Shown: positions 8,152 through 17,157 of the stretch, piece by piece
How the letters are laid out: each line of letters opens with the position of its first letter
How positions within the stretch are numbered: position 1 is the stretch's first letter
DNA from: Hormoscilla sp. GUM202
GTDB lineage: Bacteria > Cyanobacteriota > Cyanobacteriia > Cyanobacteriales > Desertifilaceae
Length of the DNA: 45,800 nt
NCBI GenBank assembly: GCA_005518205.2
Contig: RFFC02000049.1
Location: forward strand, 1 to 45,800
Reading direction: 5' to 3'
Made by a program: the position numbers and the translations under genes
The notes under the pieces: generated by a model
The model's input: only the letters and a program-made list of their open reading frames with translations
Databases searched by the model: none
What the model was told of the DNA's origin: nothing

Positions 8152-9183
8152 TCACCAGGGAGGGAACAATCGGCGGCATCCGTGCCAGAGAACTACAAGC
8201 AAGAAAAACAGATTTCTCGGCAAAATTCCCCAGACTGCGGCCAATCTTTGAGCAACTGCTTCCATCCACTCAACTGTTCGGGGCCATTCCCATAAATTAT
8301 CTAGCCATGCTTGCGGAATGCCTTCTTTCCCAACTCCGGCCCCGATAATTCCTCCTAATATTGCTGCCGTGGTGTCTGCATCCCCTCCCAGGGAAATTAT
8401 TTCCCCGATCGCCCTCTGATAGTCCCGTTGATGTTGCAACCAGACCTGAATTACCACGGGGACGGTATGATACACGTAGCCGCTGACCCCCTGACTCTTG
8501 CCTATGCTTGCAGAAAATGATGCTGCTGTCTCCCCACTGGCGGCACTGTCGGCAGCTTGCTGGATTAATGTCAGAAATTCAGCAGCTTCTGCATCCAGGA
8601 TTTCTGCTAGCTTTTGATAATATTCCTGGGGGGTAACCAGGGTTTTTTGGCTGGAAATAAATGCCGCGATCGCCACTGCCAGGGCCCCCCATTCTGCTTT
8701 CGGGTCGGTATGGGTAAGGCGGGTGGAAACCTTGACTAGCGATCGCATTTTGGGGAGATTATCCCCGTAACATAGGCCAATAATAGCACTGCGCATGGCG
8801 GGACCGTTGCCGGCAGAAAAAACGCCACTGCGACGGTATGAATATCCCAACCATAACTTTAATATTGCCCTTAAGGTTGCGAAGCCCACTCCTGCGGGCA
8901 AACCCAGCAACCATAATTTTAATCTCCCAGCGAGTTCGCGAGCAAAAATTCGTTCGTCACCTGCTGAGACGATTAATGATTGGGCTACCATGCAAGTATG
9001 TTCTGTATCGTCGGAAATCATCCCTTTGCCAAAGCAAAAGTGATGTTTGTTCGGGTGACGATATATTTTCTGGAGTCGGCGCTTTGACAGTCCTTCACAA
9101 GGAAGTCCGATCGCATCTCCTACAGCCGTTCCCAGCAAGCACCCGATCGCCGCATCTGTTTTTTCATTTGATAATACCTTCAC
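8152..9183 (-). CDS. ADP-ribosylglycohydrolase family protein
   Basis: About 343 aa. The family hydrolyses ADP-ribose from modified proteins (DraG/ARH-like). The N-terminal IGCLLGTAVGDAIGLPCEG, the metal-binding ISDDTEHT near residue 50 and the C-terminal GGDADTTAAILGGIIGA are the family's signature motifs and are all present. The frame can be extended to a TTG at 9210, but that start lies in a dispersed GC-rich hairpin, so I prefer GTG 9183. The gene stands alone; the target is unknown. Many cyanobacteria carry several such genes. Confidence 0.9.
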   Translation of the reverse strand: MKVLSNEKTDAAIGCLLGTAVGDAIGLPCEGLSKRRLQKIYRHPNKHHFCFGKGMISDDTEHTCMVAQSLIVSAGDERIFARELAGRLKLWLLGLPAGVGFATLRAILKLWLGYSYRRSGVFSAGNGPAMRSAIIGLCYGDNLPKMRSLVKVSTRLTHTDPKAEWGALAVAIAAFISSQKTLVTPQEYYQKLAEILDAEAAEFLTLIQQAADSAASGETAASFSASIGKSQGVSGYVYHTVPVVIQVWLQHQRDYQRAIGEIISLGGDADTTAAILGGIIGAGVGKEGIPQAWLDNLWEWPRTVEWMEAVAQRLAAVWGILPRNLFFLLVVLWHGCRRLFPPW

Positions 9184-9865
9184 TTCGCTGTCATCCCGCC
9201 GGCGTTTCAAAGCGCCGGCTAATAGCTAAAGTCGGTTGAAACCGACTAATGACATTATACCATAATATTAAAAATGCTTGTTACATTTAAGTTCTAAAAT
9301 TGTAGAACATCATAGGCTCATTTTAGTTCTATTGATATCGCCTCCAGCATATATTTATATTATAGAGCAAAACGGGCGATCGCATTTTTTCCTTGGATAA
9401 CGCTATAGGTTAGGCATTGTATTTTTTCCGCTGAACTATGAGACAATTATAGATGCCATGCAATACAGTTAAAACATACTGGTCAGATTATGAATACTGT
9501 AGTCACGCGACCCTCATCCTTAATTGGCAGAATCCAGTTGGAAAAAGTTGACCAACATACGCTGTTCAAAAGATGATCGGGAGGCAGGAGCCTCCGAAGG
9601 GGGTTCCAAGGCGGAGCCTCGGAACCAGGTAACTTATTTGTGCCCCTACCGTATTGCTGCTGCTCGACCGCACCGACAACCGGCGATTGCCCAGGGCAGG
9701 ACCAGTAGCCCCGCACCGACAGGCTACCGGTTCTACGCGATCGGGCTTCCCAGAAGTATAATTGAATAGTGAAGCCAGTTTACCTCTGACGATGGCGATC
9801 GCCCTTGCTGCCAGTGGAACATATTTTTATTTGACGATCGAATTTATGCAAAAATATCAAATTAT
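9184..9865. other. Intergenic region with dispersed repeats, no clear gene
   Basis: 9195-9250 holds GCCGGCG and AGTCGGTTGAAACCGACT hairpins, a repeat type seen again at 42979-43012. 9580-9595 (GGAGGCAGGAGCCTCC) and 9602-9626 (GGTTCC...GGAACC) are short palindromes of a type common in cyanobacteria. The rest is AT-rich. Confidence 0.55.
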
Positions 9866-10135
9866 ATGCTAGACTTACCGAGTAGCTGGTTAGAGATTCA
9901 ACCCGATCGGGTATATCAAACAAGTAAGGGGCGCTTAGTTTCCTTTTCTCAGACTCAAATAGAACTAGGTAAAAAATACGATCCCCAAAACAAGCATCTC
10001 AAAGCTATTGAAAAAGGAGAGGTTCCTCCTAAAGGTAATATTGGTTTAGTCCCTTCCAAAAAAGAAGGTTATCATCTCAAATCAAAAGTTTTAGGAAAAG
10101 GAGGTAATTATCGTTTTCATGCTCAATATTGCTGA
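9866..10135 (+). CDS. Small basic protein of unknown function, possibly truncated
   Basis: 89 aa, lysine-rich (SKGRLVSFSQTQIELGKKYD, KKEGYHLKSKVLGKGG). I do not recognise it. After the stop at 10133, and a second one shortly after, the same frame continues as RRAKGRRPLYGLTLYWVDDQ to a stop at about 10252. The original protein may therefore have been about 125 aa and broken by point changes. No ribosome site is visible. The next gene is acidic and begins just before this extended frame ends, which resembles the layout of toxin-immunity or toxin-antitoxin pairs. That link is speculation. Confidence 0.45.
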   Translation: MLDLPSSWLEIQPDRVYQTSKGRLVSFSQTQIELGKKYDPQNKHLKAIEKGEVPPKGNIGLVPSKKEGYHLKSKVLGKGGNYRFHAQYC

Positions 10136-10235
10136 ATGTTTGAATCTTGAAAGCGAAGAGCAAAAGGAAGACGTCCTCTATATGGTCTTACACTTTACTG
10201 GGTTGATGACCAAACATTAATTAAAGGAAACAACC

Positions 10236-10658
10236 ATGCTGAAATCAACAATTAATCCGACTTGGGAAAAATTGGATAAATTATCGATCGCCTCTCTAGA
10301 GTCAATAGGAAGAGAGCATTTGCAATACTCTAATTTTACCATATTTTGCTATTGGGATGAGCAGGATAATTTCTATGAAGAAGTGATATTCAAACAGCCT
10401 TTATCCGTAGAATTATCCAGTTATGCTCTCGGTAAAAATTTGCAAGAAAATCCAGCGGAATATTGGATCGAACTGAAATATTTGCTGAAAAATAACTTGT
10501 CTGTAGAGTCAGAAACAAAAATCTGCCCAGATAATCCGATTGGCGAAATGACTTTAATCTTGGATGCCAATTTTAACTTTATTGATGAAAATTGGTCTCT
10601 CGATATAGACTCTCCTTTTATTACCGCTAAACTGGAGAAAGAAGAAGGGATAGATTAA
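10236..10658 (+). CDS. Small acidic protein of unknown function
   Basis: 140 aa, ATG preceded by AAAGGAAA. It is acidic and aromatic-rich (FTIFCYWDEQDNFYEEVIFK, NPAEYWIELKYLL, DANFNFIDENWSLDI). There is no membrane segment and no recognised motif. Its size, acidity and position after a basic small gene would suit an immunity or antitoxin protein, but nothing in the sequence proves it. Confidence 0.6.
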   Translation: MLKSTINPTWEKLDKLSIASLESIGREHLQYSNFTIFCYWDEQDNFYEEVIFKQPLSVELSSYALGKNLQENPAEYWIELKYLLKNNLSVESETKICPDNPIGEMTLILDANFNFIDENWSLDIDSPFITAKLEKEEGID

Positions 10659-10770
10659 GGTTACCATCCTCAGCGGGCCGCGATCCAAATCGATTAATGG
10701 GATGATCTTGACTCAAGACGGGCCGTGAGACCTCCCCAAAGGTGCTCCGAGTTGATAGAATGTATTTGCA

Positions 10771-13179
10771 GTGCAACCCTTGTCAGCCGCAGTTGTGATT
10801 CAAGCAGAAACTTTAGAACTACTGGAATGGCCCCGCCTGTGCCAGCATCTATCTACCTTTGCCGCTACTAAACTGGGGGCGGTAGCAGCGCGTCATCTGG
10901 CAATTCCGGAAACTTTAGATCGCAGTCTCGCCCTCTTAGCTCAAACTAAAGAAGTATACCAGCTAGAAAGTCAACTGACTGCGGTACTGTCTTTTGAAGG
11001 CATTCAGGATATTGGCGCGTCCTTAGAACGGGCCGAACTGCAAGGCATCTTGTCGGGTGCGGAACTCTTACATATCGCTACTACCCTGGCAGGAATGCGG
11101 CGTTTGCGACGCCAGATCGATGGCCAACCAGATGTGCCAGTGCTGATGGAACTGCTGGCGGATCTGCGCACCTATCCCGAAATTGAGCAGGAAATTAACC
11201 GCTGCATCGACGACCGGGGTAAAGTCACAGACCGCGCTAGTCCTAAACTTAGCGGTATCCGCAGTCAACTTAAAGGTTTGCGAGACCGCATTTATCAGAC
11301 TCTGCAAGGGATTTTGCAGCGGAAGTTCGCTGCGGTGCAGGAAAATACGATCGCTCAACGGGGCGATCGCTTCGTGATTCCCGTCAAAGCACCCCAAAAG
11401 TCCGCCATACCCGGCATCGTTCACGATACCTCCACTACGGGTGCTACTCTCTACGTGGAACCTCACGCGATCGTCCCCCTGGGGAACCAACTGCGCCAAC
11501 TGCAACGCCAGGAGGCAGGTGAGGAAGAAGCGATTCTCCGAGATTTAACAGAGAAAATAGCTGAAGTCAAGGAGGACTTGGAAAGATTATTGGCGATCGC
11601 GACGGCCCTGGACTTAGCAACAGCAAGAGCGCGTTATAGTTTATGGTTGGAAGCAAACCCGCCCCGCTTCATAGATAGAGGGGGAGGAGAAAGCATTACC
11701 CTGCGACAACTGCGCCATCCCCTGCTAGTCTGGCAACAGCAGCACGAACAAGGTCCGACGGTAGTTCCAGTAGATTTAATCGTAGCACCGCCCATAAAAG
11801 TAGTGGCTATTACTGGTCCCAATACGGGTGGGAAAACCGTGACTCTGAAAACCCTGGGGTTAGCAGCATTGATGGCCAAAGTCGGTCTCTTCGTGCCCGC
11901 GCGAGAACCAGTAGAATTGCCCTGGTTTGACAAAATCCTCGCCGATATTGGGGACGAACAATCTTTAGAACAGAGTTTATCTACTTTCTCAGGTCACATT
12001 CGTCGCATTACTCGGATATTACAGGCTTTGGGAAATGCCGAATTGGTACTATTAGATGAAGTCGGTGCCGGAACTGACCCCTCCGAAGGCAGTGCCTTGG
12101 CGATCGCCCTCTTGCAATACCTGGCCAGCAACGCCCAACTGACGGTGGCCACGACCCATTTTGGGGAACTGAAAGCGCTCAAATATGAAGACGATCGGTT
12201 TGAAAATGCCTCAGTGGAGTTTGACAATCAGTCTCTGCAACCCACCTACCGACTGCTATGGGGAATACCCGGTCGTTCCAATGCCTTAACCATTGCCCGC
12301 CGCTTGGGATTAAATCCCGAAATAGTCGATCGGGCGCGAGGTTATGTAGACAGAACCGACCAAGATGTTAACCAAGTAATTGCCGGTTTAGAAGCACAAC
12401 GTCGGCGTCAGGAAAGGAAGACCAAACAAGCCTCAAAGTTAGTTACGCAAGCAGAACGCCTGCATGAAGAAGTCTCCCAGAAAGCATCAGCTTTGCAAGC
12501 ACGAGAGCAAAAGTTGCGACAGCAGCAGGAAATAGCAGTGCAAGAGGCGATCGCCGAAGCGAAGAAAGAAATTGCGCGGGTAATTCGCAAGTTACAGCAA
12601 GGACCAGTTCTGGCTCAAAGGGCGCAAAGAGCCACGGAGGAGGTAAATAAAATTGCCGAAATTTATCTGCCTTCTAAAACAGCGCCACCCAAACCCAAAC
12701 CTGCTTACAAACCGCAAGTAGGGGACAAGGTGCGCATTCCTAGCTTAGGTCAAACGGGTGATGTCTTGAATGTTTCCGAAGCGGATGGGGAAGTAACAGT
12801 GCGGTTTGGTTTGATGAAGATGACGATCGCCTTTACGGAAATAGAATCTCTGGACGGAGAAAAAGTAGAGCCCCCACCCAAACAGAAACCCGCAGCAACT
12901 GTTCCGCCCCCCAAACCGGGTCCCGTAGTGCAAACCGAAAGCAATACCGTGGACTTGCGGGGGAGTCGGGTGGCAGATGCTGAGGCCGTCTTGGAAGATG
13001 CGATCGCGAAAGGATATGCTTCGGGAACTGGTGCCCTGTGGATTATTCACGGCAAAGGTACGGGTAAACTCAGAGAAGGAGTACATGACTTTTTGCAGCA
13101 ACATCCCCAGATCGATCGGTTTGAGTTAGCGCAACAAAATAGCGGCGGCACAGGCGTTACTATTGCCTACTTCAAATAA
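10771..13179 (+). CDS. mutS2: MutS2 family DNA mismatch/recombination ATPase
   Basis: 802 aa from a GTG start (alternative GTG 10795). The order is MutS-like core and clamp, ATPase, coiled-coil arm, KOW-like segment and Smr domain. Walker A is ITGPNTGGKTVTLKT near residue 350; Walker B is LVLLDEVGAGTDPSEGSALA near 425, followed by VATTHFGELK. The C-terminal Smr domain has VDLRGSRVADAEAVLEDAI and IIHGKGTGKLREGVHDFL, the DLRG and HGKGTG motifs of the Smr nuclease. MutS2 lacks the mismatch-recognition domain of MutS. In other bacteria it suppresses recombination or rescues collided ribosomes. Length is normal. No clear promoter was seen. Confidence 0.96.
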   Translation: MQPLSAAVVIQAETLELLEWPRLCQHLSTFAATKLGAVAARHLAIPETLDRSLALLAQTKEVYQLESQLTAVLSFEGIQDIGASLERAELQGILSGAELLHIATTLAGMRRLRRQIDGQPDVPVLMELLADLRTYPEIEQEINRCIDDRGKVTDRASPKLSGIRSQLKGLRDRIYQTLQGILQRKFAAVQENTIAQRGDRFVIPVKAPQKSAIPGIVHDTSTTGATLYVEPHAIVPLGNQLRQLQRQEAGEEEAILRDLTEKIAEVKEDLERLLAIATALDLATARARYSLWLEANPPRFIDRGGGESITLRQLRHPLLVWQQQHEQGPTVVPVDLIVAPPIKVVAITGPNTGGKTVTLKTLGLAALMAKVGLFVPAREPVELPWFDKILADIGDEQSLEQSLSTFSGHIRRITRILQALGNAELVLLDEVGAGTDPSEGSALAIALLQYLASNAQLTVATTHFGELKALKYEDDRFENASVEFDNQSLQPTYRLLWGIPGRSNALTIARRLGLNPEIVDRARGYVDRTDQDVNQVIAGLEAQRRRQERKTKQASKLVTQAERLHEEVSQKASALQAREQKLRQQQEIAVQEAIAEAKKEIARVIRKLQQGPVLAQRAQRATEEVNKIAEIYLPSKTAPPKPKPAYKPQVGDKVRIPSLGQTGDVLNVSEADGEVTVRFGLMKMTIAFTEIESLDGEKVEPPPKQKPAATVPPPKPGPVVQTESNTVDLRGSRVADAEAVLEDAIAKGYASGTGALWIIHGKGTGKLREGVHDFLQQHPQIDRFELAQQNSGGTGVTIAYFK

Positions 13180-13457
13180 GAGGCGTAGGACGGGCGACAA
13201 GATCTGTCTGAGGCGTAGGACAGGCGTCTAACCACAATTAGCAACCTCTATCATCCCGTAGTTGTGCAACGCCCTAATTCATAGCTTAAGGTGGGCAGTG
13301 CCACCCTACATCTACATCAGCACCCGGGCTCTGTGGCAGGGAAAACGCATCCTATATCTGGAAGCCTTTGGCAGTAAGGGTTAGAGAATCAATTAGAACC
13401 AGTAAGCATTTCAATCAATAGATGCGTTTGCCCTGGGTAAGGTGGGCAGTGCCCACC
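13180..13457. repeat. Repeat-rich convergent gap between mutS2 and treY
   Basis: It has two GAGGCGTAGGAC direct repeats (13180-13212), a solitary element end (ATCATCCCGTAGTTGTGCAA then CGCC, 13250-13273) also found at 31634-31657 and 44931-44954, and two copies of the GGTGGGCAGTGCC(C)ACCCTAC hairpin at about 13290-13310 and 13440-13461. The second hairpin abuts the treY stop and may act as its terminator stem. Confidence 0.65.
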
Positions 13458-16307
13458 CTACGAACTAACTAAAAGTGCAACTGGGAAATATTGCAGAATT
13501 TCACCGACTGATAGCGCCGCGTTACCTGAAATTTCCTCGTTCACGATCGCCTCTATCCAGTTAGACTGTAAATGGGCAGGAATTTCCAAGCGCGTATCTC
13601 CCCAAACTTCTGTACCGAGGGGATATTGTTCCGGTCCGATGACGCGCGCGAGCAAGCGGGGGGCAACTGCGATCGCGGTCTTACCCTGATAGTGTCTCGC
13701 AAAAGCCACTATATGGTTAGCATATTGACCCGACACCTGTAAAGGCAAATAATCTCCCTCCTGGAAAACTGGCAAATATTGTTTTCTCGCCTCCAAGGCG
13801 CGGGCGATCGAAAATAGCTTCATCCGTCCGTCGGCCCGGGTTGCCTTCAAATCAGAAATCAAACTCATCATTCCCGTCTGGCAGCGGCGTTTAATCTCCT
13901 GCAAAAATGACAGTCGATCGTCATAATTGACTGGACGGCGGTTATCGGGGTCCACCAGACTCAAATCCCACAGTTCCGTCCCCTGGTAAAAGTCCGGCAC
14001 TCCCGGCGAGGCAATTTTCAGCAAGGTTTGGGACAGAGAATTGAAGCTGCCGTAAACCGCCAACCGCTGCTGGAAGGCTCGAAATGATGAGAGAAATTCG
14101 TTCTCTTCACCAGGATTTAATATCTGATCGACAAAGGCAACAAAACCCTCCTCATATTCTGTATCCGCCCGCAACCACGCCGTATGGACTTTGGCTTCCC
14201 GCACCGCCTTGATGACGTAATCTTTGATCCTCCCGACAAATTCAGTATACTCCTCTGTATCGATCCCCTCTAACCCCTCGTTCTTTAGTTCCACCTGACA
14301 ACGCAAAGGGAGAACTGCTTCGGGAAATGCACCCAACATATTTTGATACAGGAAATACTCGTCGTTGCGATCGGGAATGCTGCGCTTCCCTACCACAGTT
14401 TTCTTATCCCGGTTCATTTCCCGCCAACTTTTCACCTGCTGTTCCCACTCTTCCGGCATTTCCGAAAGCACGTTAATGCGCAACCGGGTATCTTCGCTGC
14501 GTTTCGTATCGTGGGTGGAAGTGGCATTCATGGCGTGGGGCCAATCTGCCAGTTTTTTCTGATTATACTCGTGAAACTCGGAAACCGCCAAGCCAAATCG
14601 ATCCGGATGGCCCCCTACCTCGTTCAGAGATACCAGTCGGTTGTAGACATAAAATAGAGTATCCTCAATCCCCTTTGCCATCAACGGACCAGAGAATTGC
14701 TGAAATCTCATACTAAAATGCAACCACCGTTCCCGTTCTGATTCGGAAAGCCACTCGTCGTACTCCAGCAATAGGAACTTTTCAATTAAGTTGATTTCGT
14801 TCAGTAACTGCGGAATCTGACTTTTGGTTTTTTCGATCGCCTCTTGCAAGTATCCCCGTGCCCGATCGCTCACTCCCTCCCTATCGATATAAGTACAATA
14901 GATCGGAAACTGCACCAATACTTCTAGGATTGCCTTTCTCAACCCCTCCAAGGTAAAATCCCGTCCGTATCGGTATCCACCGGCAATTCTTTTCAGCAGG
15001 TGCGCCAAATTATTCACATCTCCGACTAAATTCGTTTCCGCAATCAGCCGCTTTTTGTCCGCCAGCATTTCCTCATATACTGGTCTCAAACCCGTCAGGC
15101 GCTCGTATAGATCGGTAAAAGCATTTTCATTTTCCTTCTGACAGAAAAGGCTATTCACGTGATTGAGGAAATCATATCCTGACGTACCTTGGAGCTTCCA
15201 CGAACTCGGCAATTCCTCTCCCAGTTCCAGAATCTTCTCGGCGACAATATATATATCCCCCATTTTGGCACGGAGACGTTCCAAGTATTCCGTGGGAGCA
15301 TAGAGTCCATCAATGTGGTCGATTCTCAGTCCTGTCAACTTCCCTGACCCTACTAGCTTATCAATCAGAGCGTGAGTTTTTGAGAAAACCTGCGCATCTT
15401 CTATGCGCAGACAAATCAACTCATTCACCGTAAAGAAACGCCGATAGTTGAGTTCTTCTGCTCCTACCTTCCAAAAGGACAGGCGGAAAAACTGCTCTCC
15501 CAGTAGATTGTCCAACAGGTCAAAACTTTCCGGTTTCCCCACCTCTCCGTTAAATATTTTCAAGTTCTGGTCGATAAACCCTTTCACTTTCTGGTTATCA
15601 TTGTATAGTTCCCAAAGCAGTCCCTTCACAAATTCCGCCTGCTCTTTCCGCTCTATCCCCGCAGTTTCCGATGGGATATTCTTAACGATATATAGAATCC
15701 CCAAAATTTTGATCGCATCTGGATGACTGCGTCCCAGGGATCGAGACAGTCGTCCAAAATCATGATTCAGAAAACTCGCGTAGGATTCTATCCTGAGGGG
15801 GATTTTCAGACCGTAGTAGTTAACACTCAGCCCCCTTTCGTCATAGCTTAATTTAATTTCCCCATTTTCCAAGCATTGGCCGTAAAAATCCCCCAGCATC
15901 GGCGTCAGCACCTTGCCTCTGATATCTTCGTAGGGGTGTTCCCAATCAATATCAAAAAACTCACAGTATTCCGAGTCCTGTCCGTGAATCAAAACATCCA
16001 TCAAGAATTGATTTTGGCTATCATAAGCCATGTGGTTAGGCACGATATCTTGTACCCATCCCATTTCTCGTTCCTGCAATTGGACCATCAAAGCTTCAAA
16101 TTCTGCTTCCGTTCCCAGTTCCGGGTTAATTTGATTTGTGTCTACCACATCGTAACCGTGGATACTCCCCGATCGGGCTTTGAGTATCGGGGAAGCGTAG
16201 ATATCTGATATCCCCAATTCAGCCAGATAAGGCAGAATTTTTTGAGCTGACGCAAAGCCAAACTCCGGACGGAACTGAAGCCGATAAGTCGCAATTGGCA
16301 CCCTCAT
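13458..16307 (-). CDS. treY: Maltooligosyl trehalose synthase
   Basis: 949 aa. TreY isomerises the reducing-end alpha-1,4 bond of maltodextrins to alpha-1,1, giving maltooligosyl trehalose, the substrate of TreZ. The N-terminus MRVPIATYRLQFRPEFGF, YASPILKARSGSIHGYDVVD, VQDIVPNHMA, LTGLRIDHIDGL and IVAEKILELGEELP follow the GH13 TreY order, including the Asp in RIDHIDG and the Glu in AEKIL. The C-terminal part has PGVPDFYQGTELWDLSLVDP. A clear AAAGGAGAAA ribosome site precedes ATG 16307. treZ lies upstream on the same strand, 850 bp away. In cyanobacteria this pathway is tied to salt and drying stress. Confidence 0.97.
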   Translation of the reverse strand: MRVPIATYRLQFRPEFGFASAQKILPYLAELGISDIYASPILKARSGSIHGYDVVDTNQINPELGTEAEFEALMVQLQEREMGWVQDIVPNHMAYDSQNQFLMDVLIHGQDSEYCEFFDIDWEHPYEDIRGKVLTPMLGDFYGQCLENGEIKLSYDERGLSVNYYGLKIPLRIESYASFLNHDFGRLSRSLGRSHPDAIKILGILYIVKNIPSETAGIERKEQAEFVKGLLWELYNDNQKVKGFIDQNLKIFNGEVGKPESFDLLDNLLGEQFFRLSFWKVGAEELNYRRFFTVNELICLRIEDAQVFSKTHALIDKLVGSGKLTGLRIDHIDGLYAPTEYLERLRAKMGDIYIVAEKILELGEELPSSWKLQGTSGYDFLNHVNSLFCQKENENAFTDLYERLTGLRPVYEEMLADKKRLIAETNLVGDVNNLAHLLKRIAGGYRYGRDFTLEGLRKAILEVLVQFPIYCTYIDREGVSDRARGYLQEAIEKTKSQIPQLLNEINLIEKFLLLEYDEWLSESERERWLHFSMRFQQFSGPLMAKGIEDTLFYVYNRLVSLNEVGGHPDRFGLAVSEFHEYNQKKLADWPHAMNATSTHDTKRSEDTRLRINVLSEMPEEWEQQVKSWREMNRDKKTVVGKRSIPDRNDEYFLYQNMLGAFPEAVLPLRCQVELKNEGLEGIDTEEYTEFVGRIKDYVIKAVREAKVHTAWLRADTEYEEGFVAFVDQILNPGEENEFLSSFRAFQQRLAVYGSFNSLSQTLLKIASPGVPDFYQGTELWDLSLVDPDNRRPVNYDDRLSFLQEIKRRCQTGMMSLISDLKATRADGRMKLFSIARALEARKQYLPVFQEGDYLPLQVSGQYANHIVAFARHYQGKTAIAVAPRLLARVIGPEQYPLGTEVWGDTRLEIPAHLQSNWIEAIVNEEISGNAALSVGEILQYFPVALLVSS

Positions 16308-16421
16308 TTTTTTCTCCTTTGCTTCTGTGCAATTTTACTTATATTTGACTTTCCCCCTTTCTTCCACTCATCTTTCCCTTCTCACCATCCCCCACCTTCG
16401 GTACGCAACACACCGATTTTT

Positions 16422-16465
16422 CTGAGGTTTGTAGTGAGGACGGAAGTCCTCACTACAAACCTCAG
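16422..16465. repeat. 44-bp perfect hairpin repeat
   Basis: 20-bp arms (CTGAGGTTTGTAGTGAGGAC and complement) with a GGAA loop. An inverted-orientation copy is at 38290-38333 with loop TTCC. Both share the outer flank CCGATTTTT, so the mobile unit is somewhat longer than the hairpin. Confidence 0.9.
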
Positions 16466-16739
16466 TGTGCCTTAGAGTGCGTGACAGTGGAGAATGCTAG
16501 TGGCCGCCGCTGCCACCCGGTGCGATCGCGCTGCGCAATCTCGCAGCGGAGGGGGCCCGGAGCGTGCGTTACCTCTCGAACGCCCACCCGCAGACTATAC
16601 TATACCCCGTCCCTTGCGATCGGGCAAGTGGTCGCAACCCTCGATCTCGGTGCGTTACCCTCGGGTGCATTGAGATGCAAGCCTCGCCACCACGCTCCGG
16701 GAACCCTCCGCTGCCAGGTCACCCGTTCCCAGGCTTCTT

Positions 16740-16783
16740 CGATGTCTAAAGGGCGCACTATTCGTACTGCCCTTTAGACATCG
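16740..16783. repeat. Hairpin with CGATGTCT termini, variant core
   Basis: 15-bp arms CGATGTCTAAAGGGC and GCCCTTTAGACATCG around a 14-nt loop. It has the same termini as the 53-bp family but a different core. Confidence 0.75.
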
Positions 16784-16851
16784 CCGTGGGAACGAGGGGG
16801 CCAGCGCGCGGTTGAGCACTGCGCGGCTGTGGGAGCACATTAATCGCACAT

Positions 16852-16904
16852 CGATGTCTCCTGTGTGCCGAGTCCCCTGGGACAAGAGCTCTGGCAGAGA
16901 TATC
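16852..16904 (+). repeat. 53-bp hairpin repeat, copy 3 (one arm degraded)
   Basis: Left arm CGATGTCTCCTGTGTGC, tip CGAGTCCCCTGGGACAAGA, right arm GCTCTGGCAGAGATATC. Length and tip match copies 1 and 2, but the right arm no longer pairs fully. Confidence 0.75.
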
Positions 16905-16945
16905 AAAGCCGAGACATTGAGGGCTAGATGAAAAAATAGAGATGC

Positions 16946-17021
16946 TCCCCCTACCGTCCCCCTACCGTCCCCCTACCGTCCCCCTACCGTCCCCCTACCG
17001 TCCCCTTACCGTCCCCTTACC
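16946..17021. repeat. 11-bp tandem array, about 7 units
   Basis: Five perfect units of CCCCCTACCGT are followed by two CCCCTTACC variants. The period is close to one DNA helical turn. No coding sense. Confidence 0.9.
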
Positions 17022-17157
17022 CTCTCGCAGAGTATACCCCGTTCCTGGCGCTGGGGCAACGTACCGTCACCTTACCTTGTTCCTGGCGCTGGGGCAACTG
17101 ACCGCAACCCTCGAACCCGGTGCGTTACCCTCTCGATCTCTCACCCTACAGGATACT

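Larger units (their letters stand above)
16308..17157. other. 850-bp repeat-filled gap between treZ and treY
   Basis: Contains four distinct repeats listed separately (16422-16465, 16740-16783, 16852-16904, 16946-17021). Two related stretches, about 16600-16670 and 17035-17140, share GCAACCCTCGA and GGTGCGTTACCCTC. No credible gene is present. The gap makes simple treZ-treY co-transcription less certain. Confidence 0.6.
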
